DNA of 64,000 nucleotides from Brasenia schreberi (GCA_036023115.1 JAYKKT010000073.1:12711001-12775000), one strand, 5' to 3'. Positions 29,264-43,400 are shown, numbered from the stretch's first letter. Numbers and translations: made by a program. The notes: a model not told the origin generated them from the letters alone.

Positions 29264-32200
29264 TCACAAAATAGTACACATACATCTCCTCGTCGGCAAC
29301 TCCTCAGCCTTCTTTTCTGCTTGAGAAATTCAAAATATTCTGTAAGATGATTTACAGAGAAAAACAAATTTCAAAAGTGTAGCTCAAGATCATTGCCAGA
29401 GCACAGCAAGAAGGGAACAAGATATCTGAAAGACAGGCAACTTTATGATTCCTAGTAAGCCATAAGAATAAGCACTTAAATATCGAGAATCTGAAATCTG
29501 GATTAGATTGACAGTTGACCACCATCAATGTGTTGTGCATTTAATGATTGGAATTTGCCTCTCTGAACAGCAAATGTTGTTTTATATTGCACGCCACAAA
29601 GAGAGATTTTAATATATGGTGATCACAAGGTAGGATAGAAAACGACTTTGGAGTATCTAATGCTTCCATGTCACAGAAACCATCATAACGGTTTTCTTGC
29701 GTGCACGCAGGATGACAAATAGCAAAGGTTCCAACATACATGCAACCAGTAAAGCAGATAAAACTTTATAGTTCACAGTGACGAAAATTAATAAATATAT
29801 GGATAATAAAACCCATCCTCAAGGATGTTGCAAGTTCCAAACAGCACAGAGAACGCTAAGATTGAGATAATTAGCATGCTCTTTTTCTTAGATTTTGTCT
29901 GCAAGCAACTGACAAGTCTATTGCTTCTTGTTTACGATTTTCTTTTCTCAAGAGCTATTATTAGAGGATTGCTCGGAAATACCCAACAATTGAAATCAAG
30001 GTTTTATGGAAAGGCAAGGGGCAAATGAAGAATATTGCTCATGGAAGTTGTGTACCCAAAAGCTAAAGAATAACTTCACACACATGATATCATTGTCAAC
30101 CACAGCCACTTTCAAATATATCATTCCTATCCACAGAATGAACGAAAGTAGAACATTTAATCCATGTATTAGGTGTGAACTATTGACATAGAGAGCACCT
30201 GTTTTTGCCTTGGGTAAAGATGGTTGCACAACGACATGCATGGTGATAGCCCCACCAGGAACTTCTCCGAATGGGGTTCTTGTATGGGCAATGGTCTTGC
30301 TATTTTCCAGTATCTTTCCTGCGCTAATGAGCTTGATATCATTCACAGCCTTCGGCACAATCTTTTTATCTGAAAGCAAAAGAAAATACTTCAGAAACCT
30401 AGCTAGCAAACATAGACCCAGTCGTAAACATGGGAGTTTTGTCTTCAGAAGGAAATCATGGCAGAGTTCAGCCTGTATATGCATCCATAATTGGTTCCAA
30501 TTATGAAGTGCCAAACTTTTCATAGAAAAAAAGGGGCTTATTAGATCCTAACTCAATCGTCTGACTTGTGTCTTCCCGCATGTAAAAACTATGCAAGAGA
30601 CCTAGATACATTCATCACTAGAAATCATAAGCAGCAAACAGTGATGTACTAGAAAAGACGTAGCTGCAACAAGCATACCGACCCATCAAACGATCACAAG
30701 AACACTGCAACACTCAAATTGATTCGAAAGAGGTGGGGGGGGGGGGGAATGTATGTTGCACATGCAATGCATGGCAATTCATAAGCCTCTGTGGCATGAC
30801 TTGGGGATGCAACGATAATGAGAATAACTTAATCTTAATTTCTTACATAGTGTATTTTTCTCATTAAATTTGAAGAAAATATGGCCATGAGTTTCCACTT
30901 ACTATCAAATCTTAGCTAGAATTTTAGATAAAATGGTTAGAAAACTTGAAAACAAAGGAACCAACAACCAAAAGCTGTTTGAGGTCGACAATAGTTCTTC
31001 ACAACAATATGCTTCTTTTCCACCACTCATTGTGGACGGATACTTACTAACCTGTAACCCATTGTAAACCTTTGTAACAACTGCAGCTTGTACAGGAAAA
31101 AAAAACTCTAACTATATAACCTGTGTTAAACTCCGCCCATGTAAGGGATCACCCTTGCATGGCCGGTCCCAAGCCCGGATAAAGGAGGAGGGTTGCGTTA
31201 GGCTTCCGCCAGCCACGTACTTATCTACCGGATTCTACAAATTATGAGCATTGGGCTCTGTGCAAACAAAGAATCCATGTAGCCGACCCCATCTAGTATG
31301 GGAAAAGGCTTAGTTGTTGTTGTATATAACCCATGTTAGGGATCCATTTTGTTTCTGCCCTTTCACTCTTTTCTAGAAGTCCAAACAAAAGCCAATGAGT
31401 CATACAAGTGAAAATGGTCAATTATAAGGACCTGTACTACTTTTTGTAGCATCCTATCTTAATCCAAGCAAACCTTCAAATTGCATATTGCCTGAATATC
31501 AGGTTCAATATAATCATTAACAAAACAACAACAAATCATGATGAAGTAACAATAACTTGTATACTAACACAACTTAATGATCCCACAAGTAATGAAGTTT
31601 CTCGCAACTTACACGGTCTCAAATGACACCATAAGTTGGGGACGTTGAAAAAGCTAATTCAGCCACGATTCCCCAATTGCCATTGGAAAAGTGGAGACTA
31701 TGCAACAATGGATGCTTAAATTGCTGAAATGGAAATTCCAACATATACTAGTGGGAGAAACACAAAGAAACACACCAATGAAAGAATCACGGACAAATTC
31801 ATTGGTCATACAGCAGCCAAACTTTGAACAGGCGAAACATAAGGAATCATGTAACAAAACCATCAGAGTTATTACTTTCTTCCAAAGGCAAAAGACTATC
31901 TCCAATTACAATTCAACATTTTCGTGATATAAACAGCAACGTTTTCAATGAACAAGGAAAAGAGGACTAAAAGAAGCCGAAAAATCAAAACGCAGCTAAA
32001 ACCATCAATAATCAGAGTCCGCTACACCGAACACGATCATTATCCGATGGGAAAACCTAAATTACGACAAGTTGACCCCCGTAAACAAATCCAGTTTTCA
32101 ATTCCCCAAGAACACCAGAAACAAAAACAAAAATAACTTTAAGCGAATTGAGGATCAAAACCTCGAGGCCACTCTGCAATAATCCTCTCCTTCAGCATCG

Positions 32201-32291
32201 CCACTGTCGCAGACGGAGCGTACCGGAAAGGGCCGATGTCCGAGCCATCGTATAGCCGGAATTTGAGCTCCACCAGATCCTCCTCCGGCAT
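29264..32291 (-). CDS. MUB: Membrane-anchored ubiquitin-fold protein (MUB)
   Basis: Three exons on the minus strand, 32291-32162, 30369-30199 and 29316-29264, join in phase to 117 residues, the usual MUB length. MUBs are plant ubiquitin-fold proteins tethered to the plasma membrane by C-terminal prenylation; they bind group VI E2 ubiquitin-conjugating enzymes there. Exon 1 starts MPEEDLVELKFRLYDGSDIG and gives the first half of the fold, ending AEWPR. Exon 2 continues DKKIVPKAVNDIKLISAG, GKILENSKTIA and TMHVVVQPSLPKAKTG. The short third exon ends RRCMCTIL and a stop. That tail is a CaaX box whose final leucine predicts geranylgeranylation, with an upstream cysteine that could be S-acylated. 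Start and splice sites are supported by frame and family length. The first intron contains a short RTE-tailed element. No lesion is seen. Confidence 0.94.
30735..30747 (+). repeat. (G)13 homopolymer
   Basis: A run of 13 guanines in the first intron of the MUB gene. It is error-prone in sequencing, so its length is uncertain. Confidence 0.9.
31128..31326 (+). mobile_element. Short non-autonomous element with RTE-type 3' tail (MUB intron)
   Basis: The body (CCCAAGCCCGGATAAAGGAG, GGGTTGCGTTAGGCTTCCG) is followed by the RTE LINE 3' block (GAATCCATGTAGCCGACCCC, GGGAAAAGGCTTAG) and a TTGTTGTTGT tail. It is about 200 bp with no coding capacity. Partner copies lie in reverse at 16960-17145 and, partly, at 63710-63870. 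It probably moves with RTE machinery. Confidence 0.7.
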
Positions 32292-35202
32292 TGAACCGTC
32301 TCCGTCCTTTCCTTATTCTTCAATCACCCAAAAAAATCGCAATAACTTAGGTTTTCATCCACATAAAAATCTCCTCCAACAACCAGAAATAAAAAAATTT
32401 AAAAATTTAAAAAATACAACTATACTCAGAAACCACGCTCAAAATCATTCAAGAAAGAGACGAAAACGAAGCGAAGAGGAAGGTGGAGATACCAACAACG
32501 TTACTGAGGTGCACCAACAACCGATCCCATCGAGATTCGTAGGGTTTTAGAGAGAAGGACGTTTTGGATTTTGACGACGAAAGCCGAGCCTTTTGGACGC
32601 CCTATAGTTTATAAGAAAAGCAATTTAATAATTTAACGAAGTATTGCTGACGCAAAACTTATCTAGGAAACAGTTTCCTACTGTGAGAAAACTTTTCTCC
32701 TCTTCTTCTTCCTTCCCTTTTTTCTCGGACTTCCTTTGGGTCATTTTCTTTTCTCAAAATCAAAGAAAAATAGATTCAACTCAGCTGCTAAATTAACAAG
32801 CACTTCGCGGTTTAGTTTGCTTGGACTCGTGTTGAGCTCATTCACTCTTAGTTTATGAGTTGACTGAGTAAGCTATACAAGCTGAACATGAAGAATGCTT
32901 GTTTAATCGAATATATATAAGTTTTGCGTAGAAATATGTTAGTAAACCAAAGCATGTTAACCAAATGAACTGTTCAGGTTTAATGTAGTAGAATGATTAT
33001 ATCTTTCAATTACAAGAAAGTTGCATAAAAAAGAATAAGTTTCAGCTTGATTAATAATATTAATTAAAGTTTTTACTCAAATCAGCTAACGAGCCAAACA
33101 TGGCTAAAACATCGAGTTAGATGAATGGCAAGCCACAAAACGTGGCTCTTTGGCCGTGGTGGTCCCAAGAAGTTTTTTGAGGTGAGGTACACTTGTGTTT
33201 CAGATGAGGTGCATTTGTATTTTAGGTTCACAAAGAAATTTCAGATTTCCCATGCTCTTTGGTTTGTTTGATTCATTTACCAGCTTTGACACCCTGTGGC
33301 CATTGTTGAAGTGCTTGTATGGAGGGTGAATATGGATTGGATCTGTATCAAACACGTGATCCATATGGCAAGCCACACAACCTAACCATACCCTTGTTCC
33401 ATACTAAGCAGTAGGTTTGTGGTAAAAGGTTCAACTGAGTTTTACTTAGTTCTTCGCTCGGAAATTAAGGGAATGTCTGGTTCATCCTTAAAATGAAAAC
33501 AAGATCGCAGCCCTCACTCTAAGGTTTATTCCATGGACCAAAGAATGGAATGGAATCGTTTTCACTTCTTTTGTTCGGCCTGTTTCCGGCGAGGCTCACA
33601 CCTTCCTGTGATCCCGATTCTAAGTAGCAAACCAGATGTGCTTGGAATTCATGTTTCTTAGTGTTGAACTAAACTGTAGCAAGACTTTTGCCACAATCCT
33701 GATTCTTCGCGAACCAAACATGTTTGGAGTTGAATTGGATTAATTTAGACTAGAAAGATGCAATGGATTGTGGGACTCATTTCCTGAATCAATTGGTTGT
33801 ATTTTTCGTGGGTGTTGAAGGAAGTGGTAAGACAAGGATTCTCACATTTGTTGAGACGCATTGTGCTTGTAGCTGGGTTTGGAATATGAACTGGTCTTTA
33901 GGTGGTCGGACCCAATTAGGTTTGACTCTGACTAAATCCAAATTCAAACCTGTTTACAGGCTTTGCTGAGGTCCCAACGGTGCATTGGGTCAAAGGTACG
34001 ACTTGGATTAGGTTTGGGGATGTGACACCAGGGTCCTATTCCTTTGTAAACGACTTGTACAGCTAGCTATTAATTCGGTGATCAACCTAGATGAACTTGG
34101 ATCCAGTTATGACCTTCCTTCCTGGGAATCCCCTAAAACATAATTGACCTTAAAAATGAAAGGTAGCAATGTATCTATGGTGAGTTCTACAAAATTGCTT
34201 GCGCTTTACAGTAAGAAATGACTTGTTTCTTAAGGGTTATTATAAACTACCCTTAAAGTGAAAGACAACAATGTAGTGATACAACACTATATACTAATAG
34301 ATTATATGGACTTGGATCATGATCTGGACCATGTCAAACACGAACTGGATTAGTCATACGTATTATAAAGCCCCTTACATTGAGACAATACTCAAGAAGC
34401 CCATGGTTTAGTTGCAAATTATGCCTCAAAAACAAAATGATTTTCTCATACTTTACGATCATCGTCATTTCTTTTCTTTTCTTTCTTTTTCCCTTTCGGA
34501 TGGGGTATGGAATCATCATCTTTAGCTTGTGAGTCGATCTCTAATCAGGTGAGCTATTGCTCGTGGTTCATCATCGTTATTTCTTTATTGTTAAGCCACA
34601 ACTAGTATGAATGTGACGGAGTTGAGCCTAGGCTCGGGCTTTCCTAGAAACCTCACACCACAAAAATATTTGGTTTATCCAATAGTCATTCTCTATCCTT
34701 CTCGTCAGTCAGCTTTCAATCGATTCGTTAAATCGAAGAGACAGAGTGAGATCACATGATCTTCATGTTCTTTGTGTTTGTGTGCATGCAAGCACGCATG
34801 ATCGTGCATGTGACAAGTCATATGATAAGATGATACTTATTGCAAGCATATCTAAAGGCATCTAATCTTCATTCTATATTTTACTATGGTCAATACAAGA
34901 TTCATGTGGTCAATGCTAATCGGTACTTTATGTCCCACAAATTCATGAACCCCAATGTTTTAACAATTAGACTCATATAATAATTTTCATTCAGGATGTG
35001 GTGCCAAAGAAAGAAAGCTCTTAGTTTAGTCAGTTCCAAATTGCTTGACACCCATCATCTTAGAAAAATCTCCATTTGGAGATATGCTTTAATCAATCTT
35101 AGAAGAATAATGCCGACCCACTATCCAACTATTATGCATCCTATTCGTTTTAATTTCGTCTTGTGAAAGCTTACCAAATGTGATCACAACCCTCCAACCA
35201 TG

Positions 35203-35311
<109 letters not shown>

Positions 35312-35319
35312 TCTTGGGT

Positions 35320-35425
35320 ACAAAGGGGAGGCTGAAGCCAGAAGCATGTCCCAGGTATCGAACTCATGACCTTTCAACCAGTGAGTCGCCCCCGAGCCAA
35401 GTGAGTTATTGCTCGACCAAACTTT
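35320..35425 (-). mobile_element. tRNA-derived SINE-like element
   Basis: In reverse complement it reads TTGGTCGAGCAATAACTCAC (A-box-like) and, about 45 bp later, ATGAGTTCGATACCTGGG (B-box-like). It ends at the TA microsatellite, which may have grown from its tail. No intact tRNA fold is evident. Confidence 0.5.
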
Positions 35426-37431
35426 GAAAAGAGAAAAGAGAAACTCAACTGAGAAACAATGTCAACGCCTTTACGCTGACTGCCCAACAAACTTTTGCTG
35501 TGCAGATCAGTTATGAGTTAGGGATGGTGTTATTCCCAGTTGAGGAGCATCATAAAAGAATCCATGTAGCATCATACCCCACTTAGTAAGAAAAAAGGTT
35601 GGTTTTGATCTTAGTTACTCTCTTATGTTGCCTTTAGAAAGGTGTTGCTTTCACTCCCCAATTTGGATGAGAAAGTCTCTAAGCATCCGTTCCTTTGTTC
35701 CCAACTAAACAAGCTTGAACCATAATGGGATAAAATGACAGTTACTAAATGTACGCCTCAAATTAATAAGGACACTCTCTTTTTCATAATGCTCTTTTTT
35801 ACTCAATAACCGTCACTCTTTCCTTTCTTCATGTTCTGTCTCTCTTCTATAGAGATTAATCGGAGTTTGCTTACCGTCGCCTTTGTCTCCTTCGTCCTCC
35901 TCCTCCTCTCTCTCTCTCTCTCTTAAAGCAAACCCACTACTAAAACCCATCGCGCCTTTCTCCCCTCCCATCTCTCCCCACTCTCCGCTCTTTCGTACCG
36001 ACAGAGCCCACCACCACCTCCTCCCCTCTCCTCCTCTCCACCCTTCTTTTGCTGATGCATGTCTATGCAATAGACACGTATGCCTCGTATATCGCCTTTA
36101 TAGAATAGACGTGCACCTCAAAGTGTTTCCTTTATATAAAGGACACGTGCGGAATGCATCTCTTTGAGTGAGTCATTAAAAGAGAAAAAGTATAGAAGGT
36201 AATACGAAGTTTTAAGGGTGTCTAACACCAAATGGTATAACAAAAACTTTGAAGGAATTCCAAGTGCAAACTTTTTTTCTCACGTATAATAGAGTGGCAA
36301 TAGCATGTAGTAGATGACTAGAGAGGCAGGTTCATCTCAAGTTCGACTTCCTAGTAAAAAATCTTGGCATTTTCAACTTTTCCTTGAATTTCATGTAAAG
36401 GCTCGAGCTGATGACCTCCACCATGACAAGGTGACTTTTTTATAAACCTTGTTTGTCAATAACCTTCAATTAATCAATTGAGTAAGAAATCTCGGATTTA
36501 ATCGACATTACGCATGTCCACTTTTTATTTCTGGATTAAGGAGACTGCACCCAAGCAATGCCTGAGAGGTGAGCACTAACAAGAGAAGGGAACTATGAAA
36601 TGTAGGACTTATCATAAAATTTTCAATAAGAGGAATAATCAGTCAACATTTCCCTGTACTATAAAACTAAACCACAGCTAAATTCGAACTTTTAGTCATG
36701 TTCAAGACAGTTCCAAGTTGCACGCGCAAAAATACCTACCGGAACTAACAGAAAGTTATTGCGTTATGCTCGAGTTTTATTGGTTTCGGACACAAACATG
36801 AAATGATACAACACAAACACAACCCGAAACCCTAAATTTCTACCCGACTTACGACGACCAACCCTTGCCATAAGGCCAGAGCAGCAGGCTCCATGGGAGA
36901 GGGGGCAGTGCCTTGGAGTTCTACGTTGTTGGGTGCAGAAAAAGCCTCCCGACTTGGGTATGGTTTCCAATTGTAACAAAGACTAGAAAGCGAAAATAAG
37001 AGAGCTGCTATGAAGGACCATTCAAGCTCTCTATTATTGCAACAAATAAATGTTCATCAAGCAACATCCAAATACTTTGAGATGAAAATGTGGGGAACAA
37101 CCAACCAAAGAAATCCTGCAGCAAAGTAGCGACCGCTACGTGATTCTAATCTCATGTGTGTGTGACTGTTTGCCGTGGAAGAAAATCAAACAATCATCAA
37201 ATATATACCCACAAAGCCATCGATTTAAAAAAAAAAATCGCATAGAACTCCCAAAAATCTATTCATAAACTACAATCCAAAACATGGAGCACATGATCTG
37301 ATGTACAATAAACAAGGTTGTATACTTGGATAGAACAAATCTATACGACCAACTGTAATGCAACAGAAAAGAAAATGATACAATCTTCCCTTCCCCTCTA
37401 AATCTCAACCAAATAGTTTCTACACTTGATT

Positions 37432-40400
37432 CTACTGCCGAGAAATGGGGGGGGGTGCCGGCATGGGTGGCTGATTATAATAGCCACTTTCGGTTGTATG
37501 AAAGTTCTGGTAATTCGGCGGATCGTAGGAGGGCATTATGGAATATCCAGGTAAAGGGGCTTGCAAAGCAGTATTACCATAGCTGTAAGATAACCCTGTG
37601 ACGGTTCCAGCAGGTTGTGCAAATTGAATTGGTGGAGGAGGTGGTTGAAGTGGTGCCGGAATCGGAGGGAGGGGAGGTGCAGGAAGCATGGAACTACCGG
37701 CATGAGGTGTTGAAGATGATGGTGGAAGTGTTTGCTGCAAATGCGAGAGTTTGGGCATGTTTGGTACCTTGTGTTGCAGGGTATCCGGATGCGGGAATGG
37801 TGGCAGTGGTGGTTGCGTTGGCAGAGGAGGAACATAAGATGAGGATAAGCCATTCTCAAGTTTTGGCTTCTTTTCAGATGGGTACTCGGCAGAACCTTCG
37901 GGCACTGGATTACTGATTACACCCTCTGATGACAAAGAAGAAAGGACATAAGTGAGCATCTGAGCTGAGGAAGTTGATGAAGCAAGTCTAGCAGCAACTG
38001 CAGCTGCTGTTTTCCGGTTATCATCATCAACCTGAACGCTGCCATCGATAGAGGGTCCTGTTTGTGTTAACATTGCTGAAGCAGCCTGTTCTCTGTCACC
38101 ATTTCCTGTTTCTGAATCCATAACCGGAGATATACTAGAGAAAACAGGTAGCTGCTTAAGATTCTGTTCCAATGGGAAGTGGTGGCCGCTGTTGTGTGGT
38201 AGTTGCTGGCAGATGTTATTTGATTGTTCAAAGCAATCACGGGCTGCCTGGGAAAAGGGGAAACAAGAACAATAAAATGCTAGGAAACAACACATTGAAC
38301 GAGAATAATCAAGTTTCCGTTCCAGGCCCCAGTTATCCCATGTCTGCCAATACCGGTGATCACAGCTGAATGGGTGAAAACTAGTGTAATTTATTTCTAA
38401 TCGGATCCTCTCCAGCACGAAGTGCAGGACATAAATCCATGTCATGGAGCACACAGTCTCATAACTAAATTCTGTTCACAAAATTATAATTGGTTTCACA
38501 AACTGATTCAGAATTTCCACTGACATGCATAATAAACTCTTCCACGGATATCTTTGTTTATTTAATGCTTTCATCCAGCCCAAATGAGGGTTCCGTAGAG
38601 TGGAAAGGTCCCACAACTGCTGGCAGGGGTTCAAATCCCATAGGTGCTACCTACCCCCTGCCCAAGCCAACTCCCATCATAGGCCCTAGGGTTAAGGGTC
38701 CTAATCTCAAGAGTTCTATGCTGGTAGTTTTAACACTTCAAAAGGTGGTTTCTCTGACTTGCAAATAGAAGAAGCTTCAAACTACTGTAAGTGTACTACA
38801 TGAAAAACATGTTTTTTCACTTTCAAACAGTGTTATCCATATCGCACCGTATCGTACGTATCGTATCGTGGGGCCACTATAGTGTATCGCCATTTCTACG
38901 TTATCACACCGTATCGTGCGATACGGTACGATACGCTCAGGAACCCTTATATAAAGGGTCCCTAACCAAACGGAAACCTACGTTTTTGTGGGTTTCCTCT
39001 CTTTCTTCAGAGCTCTTCAAGCTCTCCTAGTGTGGTTCTTCGCCTCTTTGGTGTTCAAGGCTCCAAAAACGTATTCTACGGTGTTCGTGTAAGCCTCTTA
39101 TCTCGGATTTAGGTATATTTTTAGTGTTTTTCTTTATTTTTTCTTTTGTATTTGTTGTTTTTTTTTGTTATATTTGTATTTTTCTTTTTTTGAATAACAA
39201 AATATGAAGTTATTAAGTGTGTGGATATGATTTTTATTGCATTCATTAAGTGGGAGACACTCTGTTTGAGTGTTATTTGACGATTGAGGATTTACGAAGT
39301 GCTTTTATTTTGAGGTTTTTTATTGAATTAAAGTACTCAATTGATATGGCAGAAAGGGGTGTTAGAGACTCCCATTCTCGTTCTGATGATCCGCCATAGC
39401 AGTGGGGTACACCAATTGAGGGTTCCAAATTAAAGATCAGATGTTTATTTTATGAGAGGGTGGTTAGTGGTGGAATTTCAAGGTTGAAACACCAGCTAAC
39501 AGAAACTAGGAAAGAAATTGCTCCTTACACAGGCAGAGTTTGAAGTTGGCCAGAAGGCATTAAATGACAATGTCCTCAAATGATTAAGAGTATACGAGAG
39601 AGGAGACAGCAAAAGGATGATTTGGAGATGTTTTAAGAAGATGATGATGCTATTGGATTCACTCATAGTTTGCCTTCAAATGCCAGAACAGAGGTTGGTA
39701 GTAGCAATTCACGAACACCTACCAAGAGAAAGAGGGTTGCTGAAGACTTTAGAGGTGGTAGAACAGGATGTTAAGGAAGGAATTGAGGAAGAACTGTTTG
39801 TAGCATACATTCATTTTTTCCTCCTCCTACTACACCTAGTGCTCAACCTCGAATTCGTGTTGCTATGGCTTTAGAACAGATGCACGATTAGGCAGACCTT
39901 GCAGTGGGATACGATACGCGTTATGTAATTTCCTTGTAGCATCATCACTGCTTTTAAACATTACGGGTGATACGATACGATACTCGACATGTAATTTCCT
40001 TGTATTATTTTTGTATTAATTTTTGTATTATATCGTTGAGCCCAGCTAATATGAAGAGTGGTAAATCAGTAGGACCAAATAATATTCCTATAGAAGTTTG
40101 GAAAATACTAGGAGAAATAGGAATCACTTGGCTCACAAGACTATTTAATGAAATATGGAAAAACCAAAAGATGCCCGAGGAATGGAGAGCAAGTACACTT
40201 ATACCCGTATATAAGAACAAGGGAGACATTCAAAATTGTGCGAATTATCAAGGTATCAAGTTAATGAGTCATACTATGAAATTATGGGAAAGAATTATCG
40301 AACGTAGGTTAAGACAAGTATCAAGTACAACAGAGAACCAATTTGGATTTATGCCAGGTAGATCTACTATTGAAGCGATTCACCTTTTGAGACGTCTTAT

Positions 40401-43400
40401 GGAACATTTTAGAGCAAAAAAGAAAGACCTTCACATGATATTTATTGATCTAGAAAAAGCTTATGATAGGGTACCGAGGGAGGTTCTTTGGAGAACTTTG
40501 GAAAAAAGAGGTATCCCATTGACATATATTAACCTTATAAGAGACATGTATGATGGTGCAAAAACATGTGTGAGGACTCATGAAGGAATGACAGACTTCT
40601 TTGAAGTTAATATTGGGTTACATCAAGGATCAACTTTAAGTCCATACTTATTTATAATGGTGATGGATGAGTTAACAAAACATATTCAAGATGAAGTACC
40701 TTGGTGTATGTTATTTGCAGATGACATTGTATTAGTGGAGGAGTCTAAGGAAAAAGTTAATAGAAAATTGGAACTATGGAGAGAAACATTAGAAAACAAA
40801 GGCCTGTGACTTAGTAGAACAAAGACAGAATATATGGAATGTAAGTTTGATCATTTGGCTACTTCAAAGGACATAGAAATTAAAATTGGCACACATTGCA
40901 TTCCCCAAAAGGAAAGTTTTAAATACCTAGGGTCAATTTTTCAAAGTGATAGGAAGAATTGATGGAGATGTTACACATAGAATTAATGCTGGTTGGTTAA
41001 AATGGAGAGGAGCATATTGTATTCTTTGTGATAAGAAGATACCATTAAAATTAAAAGGTAAATATTATAGAGCAGCAATTAGGCCTGCCATGTTTTATGG
41101 TTCTGAGTGTTGGGCAGTTAATCATCAACATGTACAAAAGATGTCTGTGACAGAAATGAAGATGTTGAGATGGATGAGTGGTCATACAAGAAAAGACCGT
41201 ATACATAATGAGGTTATTAGAAACAAATTAGGAGTGGCACCAATAGAGGATAAAATGAGAGAACATCGTTTAAGATGGTTTGGACATATAGAAAGAAGAT
41301 CAAAAGAAGAACCTGTAAGAAGGTTAGAAAAACTAAATTTGGAAAGTATGAAAAGAGGTAGAGGACGACCACAAAAGTGTTGGAAAGAAACAATAAAGAA
41401 TGATCTAGCTTATTGGGAGTTAACTGCTAACATGGCACACGATAGGGATCTGTGGAAACAAAGAATCCATGTAGCCGACCCCGTCTAGTATGGGAAAAGG
41501 CTTAGTTGTTGTTTGTTGTTTGTATCGTTGAGCCCAGCGATACGCGTCAGACAACACTGCTTTCAAACATTAGTAGGAAAGAAAAAGATCGGTGTGAACC
41601 GTGAACATGTTATCAGTATATAGAGAATTGGGGAATAGACTGTGTAGTATGTGTGAGAACCTACGATGTATGAGTACTCCATTTATGGTGGAGTACCCTA
41701 CCGGGTATGTACCCATTATTTGTGCAGATATGCCTGGTATGCTTGTGTACGGCCTTTTAAAACTCCATGTGTCTTCTTGTGCCATCCTGCAAGTGCGTCA
41801 ACACTCTATTGCACGTCCTTTGTGAACAGAACCACTGACAGGATCAGAATTTAGTCCTGAGTACTCCGACTGTCTCCGTATTGAGCCCAAACGGTTTCTA
41901 TGGCTCACTCATTCATAAGCATATCTATGATGGCCCTGCAGTCAGACTCTGTAATCAAATGCTCAACTTGGACGTCCAGGGCCAATTGCATTTCATACTC
42001 TAATGCCATTGCCTCTCTAACATAGGGGTCCCAGATTGATTTTGAGGTGCATGGTAGAGGTCTCCCCTGATCATCCCCGATGATGCAACCCATCATAGTC
42101 AGGCGACCCAGGCCACTAATTCCTCTTCCTGCATCTGATCTCAACTTCACATACCCACTTGGAGGAGGTGACCATCTGCATTGTCTAATCTCTTTTCTTC
42201 TGTAGACTTCTTTCAGTTGCCTTCCGATTGAAAACCATTCTCACTGCATAGATTGGGTTGTTCTTATCACCTGGTGTGCATTGAAATTGGTGTGCTCATG
42301 TAAGATTTTGTTTCTTGTGCACCACCTATGATGGCAGACAAAGCAAAAATAAATTGATCTCTCCAGGTCCAGGGACGTTTTAACGTTTAAGAACCATAAT
42401 TTGAATGATAAACCACCAATCACGCATACCTATGATAAGGAGCTTTTCTCCCACACCTCTCTAACTGCAGGCTAGCTGCAGAGAATATGTATTTGTGATT
42501 CGTCTGCAGCACAAATCTCACATGTCAGGTTAACAGCTTCAACGTGTCAGTGAAGGTTAGTACGAGCAGGAAGAACATTTAAAGCTGCTGTCCACATGAA
42601 ATTTAAGACCTTCGGTAGTAACAGTACAAGCCCCTAGCGGAGGAAAAAGCTGATTCTACATTATGGTCAATGTTGTAGCCCAGCTGGTAGCCACTTTTAA
42701 CAACATACCAGCCATTACGGTGATAGTGTCACACCAAAGTATCTAGAGCCTCCTCCGACACTAGCAGAATTGCTTAATTGTTTCCACATCCATGGCAAGA
42801 ATTAAAGAGATTACCTCTCAATTCCAGCACTTGCTGGTTTGGTCAATCAAGCTTGAAAGTCTAGCATCACTGAAAGTGTTAAAGAACTGGGCCAGAGTGG
42901 CCCAGCCGTGGCTGGCCCACTGGGCCATCAGGGCCAGGGCCACTAGCCATTCGGGCCCTGGTCCCCAACGGCTAGTTACATAGCCAGCCAGCCCCCCCTT
43001 TGTCTCTTCTCTCTCCCTCTCTTATACAACACCTTCTACTCTATAAATACGACTTGTAATCCATTGTAAATTCAAGCATTTGATGGCTAATGAATAAAGA
43101 GTATTTATTCAAGCTTGTGGTGTGTTCATTCTCTTTTTCGTATGCACTTGTTGCTCTCGGCTATTGCCTTTTCTAAGGCTTTGTCATTGTTACCTTGTAA
43201 TGTTATCCACTCATTAATCTTCCGCAATTATATTGAAGCATAGCCTTCATTACCGAAAGATCCCTCGGTGATCACTCTAAAACACTTCAGCTGAGGAAGT
43301 CACTCGTCTTTCCATATTCTAACAGACTGCCAATTACTGATTTGCCATCTCAATCCATTCTCAAGGATTTCTCACTAGGCAAGACTCCTCCATGTATAGT

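Larger units (their letters stand above)
38828..41559 (+). mobile_element. hAT element, copy 2, with transposase N-terminal remnant and RTE insertion
   Basis: Begins CAGTGTTATCC, ends GTCAGACAACACTG, and is flanked by a perfect 8-bp target duplication CTTTCAAA (38820-38827 and 41560-41567), the hAT signature. Both ends are packed with CGTATCG/CGATACG words. It keeps the N-terminal BED-finger part of the transposase (from 39346) and carries an RTE LINE at 40047-41522. Without the LINE the element is about 1.24 kb. Confidence 0.92.

Noticed and set aside
29996..30523. 175-residue minus-strand open frame as a single-exon gene
   Set aside because: Only its middle is real: it is MUB exon 2 with intron read-through on both sides. 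Splicing to 29316-29264 gives the family C terminus and CaaX box.
33763..33969. Frame with GVEGSGKT resembling a P-loop
   Set aside because: An isolated match in a 68-residue frame with no further NTPase motifs and no splice-consistent neighbours.
37432..38454. 340-residue frame taken as a complete protein starting at 38454
   Set aside because: The first 69 residues are intron translation; similarity starts exactly after the acceptor at 38248-38249, and upstream exons lie at 58.5-59.7 kb.
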